43,546 bases of DNA from an uncultured Oscillospiraceae bacterium (GCA_949841465.1 CATKZW010000026.1:1-43546), one strand, 5' to 3'. Counted from the first letter of the stretch, positions 14,238-22,660 are shown. Notes: a model not told the origin generated them from the sequence alone. Translations and numbers: made by a program.

Positions 14238-16163
14238 TTAGTTCATCAGTGAGCAGACCAGCTCCGTGTAGGCAGCGGGGTCGTCGATGGGCAGGCCCGC
14301 GATGAGCAGGGCCTGGTGGTACAGCACCTCCACGTACTTGGCGGCGCGGTCTCTGTCATCGGCGTCCAGGGCGGCCTTGAGGGCCGCGAAGGGGGCGGAG
14401 GCGGGGTTCAGCTCCAGGACGCGCTCGGCCTTCATGGCACCCATGGGGGAGGAGGAAGCACCCTCCATCTTGGCGAAATACTTCTCCATCTCCAGGCTCA
14501 TGGGGCCGTCCGCCGTCATGCATACCGGGGCGGTTTTCAAAATCTTGGAGACGCGGGCCTCTTTGATGCGCTCGCCCAGGGTCTCCTTCACAAAGTCCAG
14601 GACGGATTTGCTCTCCTCCGCCTGCTTCTCCTGCTCCGCCTTCTCCTCGTCGGTCTCGGGGAGGGCGTCCGGGTCGGAGACGGATTTCAGCTTCTTGCCG
14701 GACACCTCGGCCAGGGCCTGCATGACAAACTCGTCCACCTCTTCCGTCAGGTAGAGGATCTCCCAGCCCTTGTCCGCGATACGCTCCACCTGGGGCAGAC
14801 GGGCCGCCTGGGCGGCGGAGTCCGCGCAGACGTAGTAGATAAACTCCTGGCCCTCTGCCATGCGCTCCACGTACTCGGCAAGGCTGGCCAGCTTGGACTC
14901 TTTGGAGGTGGTGAACAGCAGCAGGTCTTGGAGCAGCTCCTTTTTCGAGCCGTAGTTGTCCACCACGCTGTACTTGAGCTGGCGGCCAAAGGCGGACCAG
15001 AACTTCTCGTACTTCTCCCGGTCGTCCTTCATCAGCTTGACCAGCTCGTTCTTGATCTTCTTCTCCAGGGCGGTGGCGATGATTTTCAGCTGGCGGTCAT
15101 GCTGGAGCATCTCGCGGGAGATGTTCAGGGAGAAGTCGGGGGAGTCCACCACGCCCTTCACGAAGCGGAAGCAGTCGGGAAGCAGGTCCGCGCACTTGTC
15201 CATGATGAGCACGCCGGAGGAGTAGAGCTGCAGGCCCTTTTCATACTCGCGGGTGTAGAAGTCGTAGGGGGTGGCGGAGGGGACGAACAGCAGGGCCTTG
15301 AAGGTGACGGTGCCCTCGGAGGAGGTGGTGACGGTGGCAAGAGGAGCCTGCCAGTCGCCGAACTTCTCCTGATAGAAGCGGTCGTACTCCTCCTGCTCCA
15401 CCTTGGAGCGGGGACGCTGCCACAGGGGGACCATGGAGTTGATGGTCTTTTCCTCCACCACCGTCTCCCACTCCGGCTTGTAGTCGTCGCCGGCGTCCTC
15501 CGGCTTCTCCTTCTGGCGGTAGTCCTCCACCTCCATGCGGATGGGGTGGCGGATGTAGTCGGAATACTTCTTGATTAAGGACTGGAGGCGGCCGGTCTCC
15601 AGGTACTCGCTGTAATTTTCGTCCTCTGTGTCCGGCTTGATGTGCATGATGACGTCGGTGCCGGGCTCGTCCTTTTCGCACTCGGCGACGGTGTAGCCGT
15701 CCGCCCCGGCGGACTGCCAGCGGTGGGCCGTCTCCTCGCCGTGGCGGCGGGTGACCACCGTCACCTCATCGGCCACCATAAAGGCGGAGTAGAAGCCCAC
15801 GCCGAACTGGCCGATGATGTCGGCGGCGCTCTTCTCGTCCGCGCCCATGTCCGCCTTGAACTGGAGGGAGCCGCTGCGGGCGATGGTGCCCAGGTTCTGC
15901 TCCAGCTCGTCCCCGCTCATGCCCACGCCGTTGTCCGACACCGTCAGGGTGCGGGCGTCCTTGTCCGGCGCCACCGTGATGCGCAGGTCGGCCCGCTTGG
16001 CCTTCACCGTGTCGTCGGTGAGGGAGAGGTAGGCCAGCTTGTCGATGGCGTCGCTGGCGTTGGAGATGATCTCCCGGAGGAAAATCTCCTTGTGGGTGTA
16101 GATGGAGTTGATCATCAGGTCCATCAGACGCTTGGATTCCGCTTTGAACTGTTTCTTTGCCAT
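14238..16163 (-). CDS. htpG: Hsp90-family chaperone HtpG
   Basis: Family landmarks are all present: FLREIISNASDAIDKL (ATP-binding helix with the catalytic Glu), DNGVGM, GTIARSGS, GQFGVGFYSAFMVAD (ATP lid), then the middle domain with SDYIRHPI, SLNISREMLQ, and a dimerisation domain at the C-terminus. The length is 641 aa from the ATG at 16163; the open frame continues upstream but family members start at MAKKQFKAE. A CIRCE operator and a sigma-A promoter lie just upstream, so HrcA should repress it at normal temperature. In Bacillus subtilis htpG is not under CIRCE, so this control is notable. Confidence 0.95.
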   Translation of the reverse strand: MAKKQFKAESKRLMDLMINSIYTHKEIFLREIISNASDAIDKLAYLSLTDDTVKAKRADLRITVAPDKDARTLTVSDNGVGMSGDELEQNLGTIARSGSLQFKADMGADEKSAADIIGQFGVGFYSAFMVADEVTVVTRRHGEETAHRWQSAGADGYTVAECEKDEPGTDVIMHIKPDTEDENYSEYLETGRLQSLIKKYSDYIRHPIRMEVEDYRQKEKPEDAGDDYKPEWETVVEEKTINSMVPLWQRPRSKVEQEEYDRFYQEKFGDWQAPLATVTTSSEGTVTFKALLFVPSATPYDFYTREYEKGLQLYSSGVLIMDKCADLLPDCFRFVKGVVDSPDFSLNISREMLQHDRQLKIIATALEKKIKNELVKLMKDDREKYEKFWSAFGRQLKYSVVDNYGSKKELLQDLLLFTTSKESKLASLAEYVERMAEGQEFIYYVCADSAAQAARLPQVERIADKGWEILYLTEEVDEFVMQALAEVSGKKLKSVSDPDALPETDEEKAEQEKQAEESKSVLDFVKETLGERIKEARVSKILKTAPVCMTADGPMSLEMEKYFAKMEGASSSPMGAMKAERVLELNPASAPFAALKAALDADDRDRAAKYVEVLYHQALLIAGLPIDDPAAYTELVCSLMN

Positions 16164-16209
16164 AGTTGTTTGCACCTCGTGTATATCATAAATTTTTGAA
16201 AACGTTGTT

Positions 16210-16236
16210 TTAGCACTCAAATAGATCGAGTGCTAA
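16210..16236 (-). promoter_or_regulatory. CIRCE operator (HrcA binding site)
   Basis: TTAGCACTC (16210-16218), nine bases, GAGTGCTAA (16228-16236): an exact match to the CIRCE consensus. It lies between the htpG promoter and the start codon, the classic position for HrcA repression. Confidence 0.95.
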
Positions 16237-16240
16237 AAAT

Positions 16241-16269
16241 ACTATAATACGGTCCGCAGGATTTTGCAA
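16241..16269 (-). promoter_or_regulatory. htpG promoter
   Basis: Read on the minus strand, TTGCAA (16264-16269) and TATAGT (16241-16246) are 17 bp apart. The CIRCE palindrome begins just downstream. Confidence 0.75.
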
Positions 16270-16380
16270 GGGGTATCGCAGAAAATTCACAATTTTCCCG
16301 GAATATCTGGGCCTGCTGGGGGCAAAATATGGTCGGTTGGGAGAAAACACGAGGGCGGGCGGGAAAAATGAAAGTTTTGG

Positions 16381-16409
16381 TTGCCTTTACTTACCTGTGG
16401 TGTTATAAT
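16381..16409 (+). promoter_or_regulatory. murA promoter
   Basis: TTGCCT (16381-16386) and TATAAT (16404-16409), spacer 17 bp. It leaves a leader of about 160 nt before the TTG start of murA. Confidence 0.75.
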
Positions 16410-16512
16410 GAAGAGACGCGCAGAGACGCCGCCGACAGGCGCGGCGCGGTAAAGGGAGTCTGGCCCCCGGTGTTTGTCCGGGCGGGGCCGCCCTGCATGA
16501 AATTGATACAAC

Positions 16513-16534
16513 AGGGGAATTATTTCCCCTTTTT
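16513..16534 (+). promoter_or_regulatory. Terminator-like hairpin in the murA leader
   Basis: AGGGGAA (16513-16519) pairs with TTCCCCT (16524-16530), loop of four, then TTTT. It resembles a small intrinsic terminator placed 40 nt before the murA start. A short open frame from the ATG at 16498 (MKLIQQGNYFPFLRLN...) runs through it and stops at 16577, overlapping the TTG start of murA. Attenuation or coupling is possible, but the ATG has no clear ribosome site. Confidence 0.4.
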
Positions 16535-16573
16535 ACGATTAAACCGGTACAGCCGGGAGTCAGAGGTGCTGAT

Positions 16574-17872
16574 TTGAAAAAATATGTGATTCACGGCGGG
16601 CGTCCGCTATATGGCAAGGTCGAGATCAGCGGGGCTAAGAACGCCGCTGTCGGTATTATTCCCGCCGCCCTGCTGGTGGAAGGGCCCTGCCGCATTGAAA
16701 ATATTCCCGCAATCAGCGATGTGGACCTGCTTTTGAATATTCTCCGGGATTTGGGCGCCAGCGTGCGCATGATTAACCGGACGACTGTGGAGGTGGACTG
16801 CACCGAGGCCCGGTGCATGGCGGTGCCCTATGAGGCGGGGCGAAAGCTGCGGGGCAGCTACTATCTGCTGGGGGCTATGCTGGGCCGGTTCGGCCGGGCG
16901 GAGGTGCCCCTGCCCGGCGGGTGCGACTTTGGAAGCCGCCCCATTGACCAGCACCTCAAGGGAATGGCCGCGCTGGGGGCCGAGGTACAGGTGGAGAAGG
17001 GCTATATGTGCGCCGCCGCCGAGGGCGGGCGCATGAGGGGCAGCCAGATTTACCTGGACGTGGCCAGCGTGGGGGCCACCATGAACCTGATGCTGGCCGC
17101 TGTGCTGGCAAAGGGCACTACCATCATCGAAAACACGGCGAAAGAGCCCCATATCGTCGATTTGGCCAATTTCCTCAACTCCATGGGGGCTGAGATCACC
17201 GGTGCGGGCACCGACGTCATCAAGATCCGGGGCGTGGACAAGCTGCGGGGGGGGGAGTATTCCATCATCCCCGACCAGATCGAGGCGGGCACCTATATGG
17301 CCGCTGTGGCCGCCGCCGGGGGCGAGGTGCGGGTCTGCAACATTATTCCAAAGCATCTGGAGTGCATTACCGCCAAGCTGGTGGAGATGGGCGCAGAGGT
17401 GGAGGAGGAGGGAGACAGCCTCATCGTCCGGCGCAATGGGCCCCTCCAGCGCACCAACATCAAGACCATGTTCTACCCCGGCTTCCCCACCGATATGCAC
17501 CCCCAGATCGCGGCGGTGCTGTGCCTGGCTAAGGGGACCAGCGTCATTACGGAGGGCGTGTGGGATAACCGTTACCGCTATACCGAGGAGTTCAGGAGGC
17601 TGGGCGCCAAAATCCAGGTGGACGGCAAAATCGCCATCATCGAGGGCGTGGAGAAGCTCACCGGCGCACCCATGGAGGCCTGCGACCTGCGGGCCGGGGC
17701 GGCTATGATTATCGCTGGGCTGGCTGCTCAGGGGACCAGCGAGATCTCCAATGTGAAGCATATTGAGCGGGGCTATGAGGATATCATCGGCAAGCTGTCC
17801 GGCATCGGGGCGGATATCCGGGCCGTGGAGGTGCCTGATCCGGACCGGGAAAAGATTTCCGCTGTGGGCTGA
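16574..17872 (+). CDS. murA: UDP-N-acetylglucosamine 1-carboxyvinyltransferase
   Basis: MurA catalyses the first committed step of peptidoglycan precursor synthesis, transferring enolpyruvate from PEP to UDP-GlcNAc. The protein has 432 residues, the usual length. SGAKNAA near the N-terminus and the active-site loop LPGGCDFGSRPIDQH are present; the Cys in GGC is the catalytic and fosfomycin-target residue. Further motifs include ASVGATMNLMLAA, PDQIEAGTYM, PGFPTDMHPQ and DLRAGAAMI. The start is TTG at 16574 with GAGGTG eight bases upstream. A terminator at 17906-17937 closes the unit. Confidence 0.95.
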   Translation: MKKYVIHGGRPLYGKVEISGAKNAAVGIIPAALLVEGPCRIENIPAISDVDLLLNILRDLGASVRMINRTTVEVDCTEARCMAVPYEAGRKLRGSYYLLGAMLGRFGRAEVPLPGGCDFGSRPIDQHLKGMAALGAEVQVEKGYMCAAAEGGRMRGSQIYLDVASVGATMNLMLAAVLAKGTTIIENTAKEPHIVDLANFLNSMGAEITGAGTDVIKIRGVDKLRGGEYSIIPDQIEAGTYMAAVAAAGGEVRVCNIIPKHLECITAKLVEMGAEVEEEGDSLIVRRNGPLQRTNIKTMFYPGFPTDMHPQIAAVLCLAKGTSVITEGVWDNRYRYTEEFRRLGAKIQVDGKIAIIEGVEKLTGAPMEACDLRAGAAMIIAGLAAQGTSEISNVKHIERGYEDIIGKLSGIGADIRAVEVPDPDREKISAVG

Positions 17873-17905
17873 CCCGTTAGACCAAACTTAAAATCGGTTC
17901 TTTCG

Positions 17906-17937
17906 CCGGAAAGGGCGCGTCCCTTTCCGGTTTGTTC
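17906..17937 (+). terminator. Terminator after murA
   Basis: CCGGAAAGGG (17906-17915) pairs with CCCTTTCCGG (17921-17930), followed by TTTGTTCTT. Confidence 0.8.
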
Positions 17938-17969
17938 TTGAGAAAAAGAAAGCGCGGAGGGAATTTGAT

Positions 17970-18755
17970 ATGTTAAAGGTGGCCACGCTGGCCAGCGGCT
18001 CGTCGGGGAACTGCGCGGTGGTGAGCGACGGACGGGTACATATCCTCATTGATGCGGGCGTCTCCACCCGGCGCATCTCCCAGGGGCTGAAGGCGCTGGG
18101 ACTGGAGCTGCGTCATATCTCCGGGGTGCTCATCACCCATGAGCACATCGACCACGTGGCCGCCCTGCCTGTGATGTGCAGGCAGATGGACGCGCCGCTG
18201 TTCACCGCAGAGGGCACCGCTTATGAGCTGTGCCGGAAGTGGGGCGGGCTGGAGGAGCGGTTCCGGGTGTTTGAGCCGGGGCAGCGGTTTGCCGTCCAGG
18301 GGGTGGAGATCGGCACGTTCGCCACCAGCCACGACTGCGCCTGCCCCAGTGGGTTTTCCGTCACGGACGGGAAAAGAAAGCTGGCACTTTGTACCGACAC
18401 CGGCGTGATTACCCCGGAGGCCCGGGAAGGGGTGCGGGGAGCCCACACCCTCATCGGCGAGTTCAATTACGACCCGGAGATGCTGCGGACGGGGCCGTAC
18501 CCCATCCACCTGCAAAACCGCATCCGGGGGGACCGGGGACACCTGTCCAACCAGATGGGCGGGGAGCTGGCCGCTTGGGCGGTTGAGCAGGGGGCGGAGC
18601 GGATTTTGCTTGCCCACCTGTCCCAGGAGAACAACAGGCCGGATATCGCGTTGGAGGCCGCACGAAGGGCCCTGGATGGGCTGGGGCTTCGGGACGGCGA
18701 TGTGGAGGTGCTGGCCGCGCCCAGAAATGAGGCAACTGAGTGGTTTGAGGTATGA
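17970..18755 (+). CDS. walJ: MBL-fold hydrolase of the WalJ/YycJ type
   Basis: The metallo-beta-lactamase metal motif THEHIDHVAAL is at about residue 56, preceded by ASGSSGNCAVV and LIDAGVSTRRI, which are specific to the YycJ/WalJ branch. Later ligands lie in TSHDCACPSGF, CTDTGV and LAHLSQENN. These proteins are metal-dependent, probably 5'-to-3' exonuclease-like enzymes linked to cell-wall homeostasis and DNA repair; in many Firmicutes they sit near walRK and rlmH. Here it is followed by rlmH, matching the conserved pairing, but walRK is not nearby. GGAGGG precedes the ATG. Confidence 0.85.
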   Translation: MLKVATLASGSSGNCAVVSDGRVHILIDAGVSTRRISQGLKALGLELRHISGVLITHEHIDHVAALPVMCRQMDAPLFTAEGTAYELCRKWGGLEERFRVFEPGQRFAVQGVEIGTFATSHDCACPSGFSVTDGKRKLALCTDTGVITPEAREGVRGAHTLIGEFNYDPEMLRTGPYPIHLQNRIRGDRGHLSNQMGGELAAWAVEQGAERILLAHLSQENNRPDIALEAARRALDGLGLRDGDVEVLAAPRNEATEWFEV

Positions 18756-18756
18756 C

Positions 18757-18806
18757 GGGGCCTCCGCAGGGCCGATCTTTGGCTTTGTGGGGCGCGGAGG
18801 AGCAGG
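18757..18806 (+). repeat. Interspersed repeat family A, partial intergenic copy
   Basis: Starting right after the walJ stop, the plus strand aligns with the minus (coding) strand of the sfsA insertion: GGGGCC, then CCGCA, CCG, GGCTTTGTG and GGAGGAGCA occur in the same order and at nearly the same spacing. After about 50 bp the similarity fades into other GC-rich inverted repeats (to about 18900). Confidence 0.65.
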
Positions 18807-18923
18807 GGCGCCTTAGGCGGCGAAGCCGTCCCAGACCTAAAGCTGCGCGGCTCACGGCGGGCGGAGCTTTCGCCGGAGGCGGAAGGGCGGCTGAGTGGAC
18901 TGAGCGGCGATGAGGTGAGGATA

Positions 18924-19406
18924 ATGGTGGATGTCACGGTCATTTGCGTGGGAAAATTGAAGGAAAAGTTCTATCAGGAGGCCGCGGCGGAGTATGCCAA
19001 GCGGCTGAAGGGCTATTGCAAGCTGAATATCGTGGAGCTGGCGGAGCAGAAGCTGTCCAAAAATCCGTCCCTGGGGGAGATTTTGACGGCCATGGAAAAG
19101 GAGGGGGACGCCATCCGGGCGAAAATCCCGCCAAATTCCAGCGTCATTGCCCTGGCTATCGAGGGGACCATGCGGTCCAGCGAGGAGCTGGCCCAGATGA
19201 TCTCCACCTGGAGCCACAATGCATCCAAACACCTGGTATTCGTCATCGGCGGGTCCTATGGGCTGCACCCGTCCGTCAAGGCGGGGGCGTGGGCCACGCT
19301 GTCCATGTCACCTATGACCTTCCCCCACCATCTGGCCCGGGTGATGCTGCTGGAGCAGATTTACCGGGCGTTTAAGATCCAGGAGGGGTCGGAGTACCAT
19401 AAATAG
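18924..19406 (+). CDS. rlmH: 23S rRNA (pseudouridine1915-N3)-methyltransferase
   Basis: A 160-aa SPOUT methyltransferase. It starts MVDVTVICVGKLKEKFYQEA and carries the SAM-binding trefoil-knot motifs VFVIGGSYGLHP and LSMSPMTFPHHLARVMLLEQ, ending YHK as is typical. It methylates pseudouridine 1915 of 23S rRNA on assembled ribosomes. GAGGTGAGG lies upstream of the ATG at 18924; an in-frame GTG at 18915 is possible but would overlap that site. It is the last host gene before the phage-derived cluster. Confidence 0.95.
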   Translation: MVDVTVICVGKLKEKFYQEAAAEYAKRLKGYCKLNIVELAEQKLSKNPSLGEILTAMEKEGDAIRAKIPPNSSVIALAIEGTMRSSEELAQMISTWSHNASKHLVFVIGGSYGLHPSVKAGAWATLSMSPMTFPHHLARVMLLEQIYRAFKIQEGSEYHK

Positions 19407-19567
19407 AAGCGCGACGATAGCCGCGCAGGGGAGCTTGGAGCGGAGCGAGGGCAAAAGCCCAGCCGCCGCAAAGCGGGGCGGGTTTTGCCCGTGTCGGAGC
19501 GAAAGCGACCCTGCAGCGCGGCCAATCGGAGCGTGACAACAAAGAAGCGGCGATAGCCGCGCAGGGT
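19406..19567. repeat. Interspersed repeat family B, copy 1 (rlmH - phage cluster junction)
   Basis: The element is framed by two near copies of AAGCGGCGATAGCCGCGCAGGG (start near 19407 and 19545, the first imperfect). Inside are GGGAGCTTGGAGCGGAGCGAGG, a hairpin with arms GGGCAAAA/TTTTGCCC, GTCGGAGCGAAAGCGACC and CGGAGCGTGA. The same words in the same order occur at 26891-27020 inside the phage-derived cluster. Confidence 0.75.
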
Positions 19568-19603
19568 TTCCCGGAGCAAAATTTTGCTCCGGGAAATTTT
19601 TTT
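19567..19603 (+). terminator. Strong terminator between rlmH and the phage-derived cluster
   Basis: A perfect 15-bp inverted repeat (19567-19596, arms TTTCCCGGAGCAAAA and its complement) followed by T7. It isolates the cluster from rlmH transcription. Confidence 0.9.
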
Positions 19604-19665
19604 GCCTTGCACCGAAACAGGCAACAAAACAGGCCTTTTAACGCCGCGGCGCGAGGAGGTTTGGA

Positions 19666-19986
19666 ATGGGGACACAGGAGAGAGCAGAGGAGCAGAAGCT
19701 CCGGCAGGAGCTGGTGGCCCGCCTGCGCAAGCTGGCCAGGTGGAAAAGCAACGACGTGGTGAAGCTGGCGTTTCTGGAGGCGGGGGACGGGGCACAGGTG
19801 GATAAGCTGGACCTCACCGGGGTGATGGAGCTGAAACGGAACGCGAATGGGACCTTTGAGGCCAAATTTGTGGACAAGGTGCGGGTGCTGGCCATGCTGC
19901 GGGAGCTGGTGGAGGAGCGCCGGGACGGAGCGCTGGAGGAGTTCCTGGACGGGCTGTCCAGGCCGGGGGACGGCGATGAGACGTGA
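19666..19986 (+). CDS. Putative terminase small subunit-like protein
   Basis: A 106-aa, highly charged, mainly helical protein that starts 60 bp after the terminator with GAGGAGG upstream. Its stop overlaps the terminase large subunit start (ATGA region), the usual place for a small terminase subunit. One part (FLEAGDGAQVDKLDLTGVMELKR) resembles the C-terminal region of PBSX XtmA-type proteins. No DNA-binding HTH is clearly visible, and at 106 residues it is short, so it may be reduced. Function by position mainly. Confidence 0.6.
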   Translation: MGTQERAEEQKLRQELVARLRKLARWKSNDVVKLAFLEAGDGAQVDKLDLTGVMELKRNANGTFEAKFVDKVRVLAMLRELVEERRDGALEEFLDGLSRPGDGDET

Positions 19987-21218
19987 AAAGGCTGCGGCTT
20001 TCCCCCAAGCAGAGGAGGGTGCTGGAGTGGTGGAGAGACGGCGGATTCGACGCTGTCATCTGCGACGGGGCGGTGCGGTCGGGCAAGACCTTCGCGCTGA
20101 GCGTGTCCTTCTTCTTGTGGGCCATGTGCCGGTTCCAGCGGCAGAGGTTCGGGGTGTGCGCCGCCTCCATCAACGGGGCGCGGCGGAACCTGCTGGGGCA
20201 GGCCCGGCAGGTGCTGGAGGGGCTGGGATTCCAGTGGGAGGAGAAGGTGAGCCGGAATGAGTTGATTGTCCGGGGCGGGGGACGGGAAAACGTGTTCTAC
20301 CTCTACGGGGGGCGGGACGAGCGGAGCCAGGCGCTGATTCAGGGAATGACGCTGGCGGGGGTATTGCTGGACGAGGCGGCGCTGATGCCCAGGTCCTTTG
20401 TGGAGCAGGCCTGCGCCCGGTGCTCGGTGAAGGGCGGGAAGCTGTGGTTTTCCTGCAACCCCGCCGGGCCGGAGCACTGGTTCTATAAAGAATGGATCTG
20501 CAGGGCAGAGGAGAAAAACGCATTGTATCTGCACTTTATCATGGAGGACAACCCGGCGCTGGCCCCGGAGGCCAGGGCGCGGTATGAGCGGATGTTCCGG
20601 GGGACGTTCTACCGGCGGTTTGTGCTGGGAGAGTGGGTGGCGGCGGAGGGGCTGGTATACGATTTCTTCGACGCGGACCGGATGCCGGAGGCGCCGGAGG
20701 GGACATTTGCCCGGTGGCGGATTTCCTGCGATTATGGAACGAGAAATCCCGCTTCCTTTGGGCTTTGGGGGGAGAAGGATGGGATTTGGTATCGGATAAA
20801 AGAATACTACTACGACGCCCGGGCGGAGGGACGGCAGAAAACCGACGGGGAGTATGTGCGTGATTTGGGACGGCTGGCGGAGGGGCGGAACGTGGAGATG
20901 GTCATTGTGGACCCGTCCGCGGCCAGCTTTATCGAGGCGCTGCGCCGGGCGGGCTGGAGGGTGCGGAAGGCGGACAACCGGGTGCTGGAGGGCATCCGGC
21001 GGACGGCGGAGGCGCTGAAGTCCGGCAGGGTCGTCATTTGCAGAGGGTGCGAGGCGGCAGCCAGGGAGTTTGCCATGTACCGCTGGGAGGACGACGGGGC
21101 TGGGGACCGGGTGCGCAAGGAGTTTGACCACGCGATGGACGACATCCGCTATTTTGTGATGGCGCTGGAGGACAGCGGCGGAAACGCGGCCAGGTTCGTG
21201 GAGCGCAGCGCGTTTTGA
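19983..21218 (+). CDS. Phage terminase large subunit, PBSX type
   Basis: The motor and nuclease that packages DNA into proheads. The ATPase has Walker A CDGAVRSGKT at about residue 28, Walker B GVLLDEA at about 122 and the coupling motif LWFSCNPAGPEHWF. The nuclease half has acidic motifs SCDYG, VIVDPSA and FDHAMDDIRYF near the C-terminus. All key residues are present over 411 aa, so the enzyme looks intact. In this otherwise stripped-down cluster an intact terminase implies DNA packaging is or was retained, which argues against a pure tail-only bacteriocin. Confidence 0.9.
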   Translation: MKRLRLSPKQRRVLEWWRDGGFDAVICDGAVRSGKTFALSVSFFLWAMCRFQRQRFGVCAASINGARRNLLGQARQVLEGLGFQWEEKVSRNELIVRGGGRENVFYLYGGRDERSQALIQGMTLAGVLLDEAALMPRSFVEQACARCSVKGGKLWFSCNPAGPEHWFYKEWICRAEEKNALYLHFIMEDNPALAPEARARYERMFRGTFYRRFVLGEWVAAEGLVYDFFDADRMPEAPEGTFARWRISCDYGTRNPASFGLWGEKDGIWYRIKEYYYDARAEGRQKTDGEYVRDLGRLAEGRNVEMVIVDPSAASFIEALRRAGWRVRKADNRVLEGIRRTAEALKSGRVVICRGCEAAAREFAMYRWEDDGAGDRVRKEFDHAMDDIRYFVMALEDSGGNAARFVERSAF

Positions 21219-21272
21219 GTGTGCGGTAGAAGTGCCCGAGAGGGCTTTCTATAGATTCAGCATGAGAGGAGA

Positions 21273-21626
21273 ATGGAAATGGATATCTGTTTTGAAGGCG
21301 TGGGACAGGTGGCCGCCACCTTCCAGGTGGACGATGAAACGCTGCTGCCCGGTACGGTTGTGGCCCTTACCGGCAATGGCACGGTGGGCCTGGGCGCGGA
21401 CGGCGGCGCGCCCTGCGGCGTGCTGCTGGGCGGCGTGCGGGGCGGGGCGGCAGCCGTCCAGATCGGCGGGGCGGTCAAGGTCAGCTATTCCGGCATCGCA
21501 CCCAAAGCGGGCCGGCAGGAGCTGGCCTGCGACGGCGCGGGCGGCGTCAAGACTGCCGCCGGCGGGCTGAACTGCCTGGTGCTGACGGTGGACGAGGGTG
21601 AGAGATCCGCCGTTGTGAAGCTCTGA
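21273..21626 (+). CDS. Small capsid-associated (decoration-like) protein
   Basis: 117 aa, Gly/Ala/Val-rich and beta-type, with the run LPGTVVALTGNGTVGLGADG. Small beta-rich proteins directly before a major capsid gene are often capsid decoration or stabilising proteins (DUF2190-like). It is separated from terL by 54 bp and has AGAGGAGA upstream. Assignment is by composition and position. Confidence 0.5.
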   Translation: MEMDICFEGVGQVAATFQVDDETLLPGTVVALTGNGTVGLGADGGAPCGVLLGGVRGGAAAVQIGGAVKVSYSGIAPKAGRQELACDGAGGVKTAAGGLNCLVLTVDEGERSAVVKL

Positions 21627-21649
21627 TTGATGAAAGGGAGGAGATCAAG

Positions 21650-22660
21650 ATGGCGCAGAGATTTGACAATTTGAAGCTGGAAAAGGGCATGTACCACGAG
21701 GCGGGGAAGTCCTTTACCCAGGTGCTGGAGAAGCTGGACCCCAGCGAACAGTACCGGGGCACCGCGCTGGAGGGGCTGGACGCCTATCAGAGGCAGCTCA
21801 AGCGGTTCGACATCCGGGTGAAGGGCGCGGGCTCCGACCTGGTGGACAAGTTCTTTTCCACCTCACAGTCGGCGGTGCTGTTCCCCGAGTACATCGCCCG
21901 GGCGGTGAAGGTGGGCATGGAGGAGGCCAACATCCTGCCGGATATTACCGCCACCGAGACGCTGATTGAGGGGATGGACTACCGGTCCATCACCTCCGTG
22001 CCTGAGGACGAGAAGCAGCTCAAGCAGGTGGCCGAGGGCGCGGCCATCCCTCAGACCACCGTGCGCACCCGGGACAGCCTGGTGAAGCTCCACAAGCGGG
22101 GCAGGATGCTGGTGGCCTCCTATGAGGCCATCCGGTTCCAGAAGCTGGACCTGTTCTCCGTCACCCTGCGGCAGATCGGCGCACAGATCGGGCGGATGCA
22201 TCTGGAGGACGCGATCAGCGTCATCCTCAATGGCGACGGCAACGGCAACGCCGCGCAGGAGAGCGCGGTCAAGACGGCGGGCACCCTGGCCTATGAGGAC
22301 CTGCTGGCCTTCTGGAACAGCTTTGAGCCCTATCAGCTCAACACCCTGCTGGTGGGCGCGGACACCATGCCCAAGCTGCTGGGGATGAGCCAGATGCAGG
22401 ACGCCGCGGCGGGGCTGGACTTCCACGGCACCGGCAAGCTCATCACCCCTATGGGCGCTAAGGTGCTGCGCACCTCCGCCGTGCCCGCCGGAAAGATCAT
22501 CGGCCTGGACAAGAACTACGCCCTGGAGATGGTCAAGGCCGGGGACGTGATGGTGGAGTACGACAAGATCATCGACCGGCAGCTGGAACGGGCCGCCATC
22601 ACCACCATCTCCGGCTACGCCAAAATCTTTGAGGACGCAAGCCGGGTGCTCACGGTCTGA
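21650..22660 (+). CDS. Major capsid protein, HK97-fold type
   Basis: A 336-aa protein with an N-terminal charged region (LKLEKGMYHEAGKSFTQVLE), then the coat domain with LVDKFFSTSQSAVLFPEYIA, a GMDYR-SITSVPEDEK segment, a central helix (LHKRGRMLVASYEAIRFQ) and a late segment ITPMGAKVLRTSAVPAGKII, as in Firmicute phage coat proteins. A ribosome site GGGAGGAGA precedes the ATG. Its stop overlaps the portal start. Its position before the portal gene is unusual; in PBSX the order is portal, protease, capsid. Confidence 0.8.
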   Translation: MAQRFDNLKLEKGMYHEAGKSFTQVLEKLDPSEQYRGTALEGLDAYQRQLKRFDIRVKGAGSDLVDKFFSTSQSAVLFPEYIARAVKVGMEEANILPDITATETLIEGMDYRSITSVPEDEKQLKQVAEGAAIPQTTVRTRDSLVKLHKRGRMLVASYEAIRFQKLDLFSVTLRQIGAQIGRMHLEDAISVILNGDGNGNAAQESAVKTAGTLAYEDLLAFWNSFEPYQLNTLLVGADTMPKLLGMSQMQDAAAGLDFHGTGKLITPMGAKVLRTSAVPAGKIIGLDKNYALEMVKAGDVMVEYDKIIDRQLERAAITTISGYAKIFEDASRVLTV

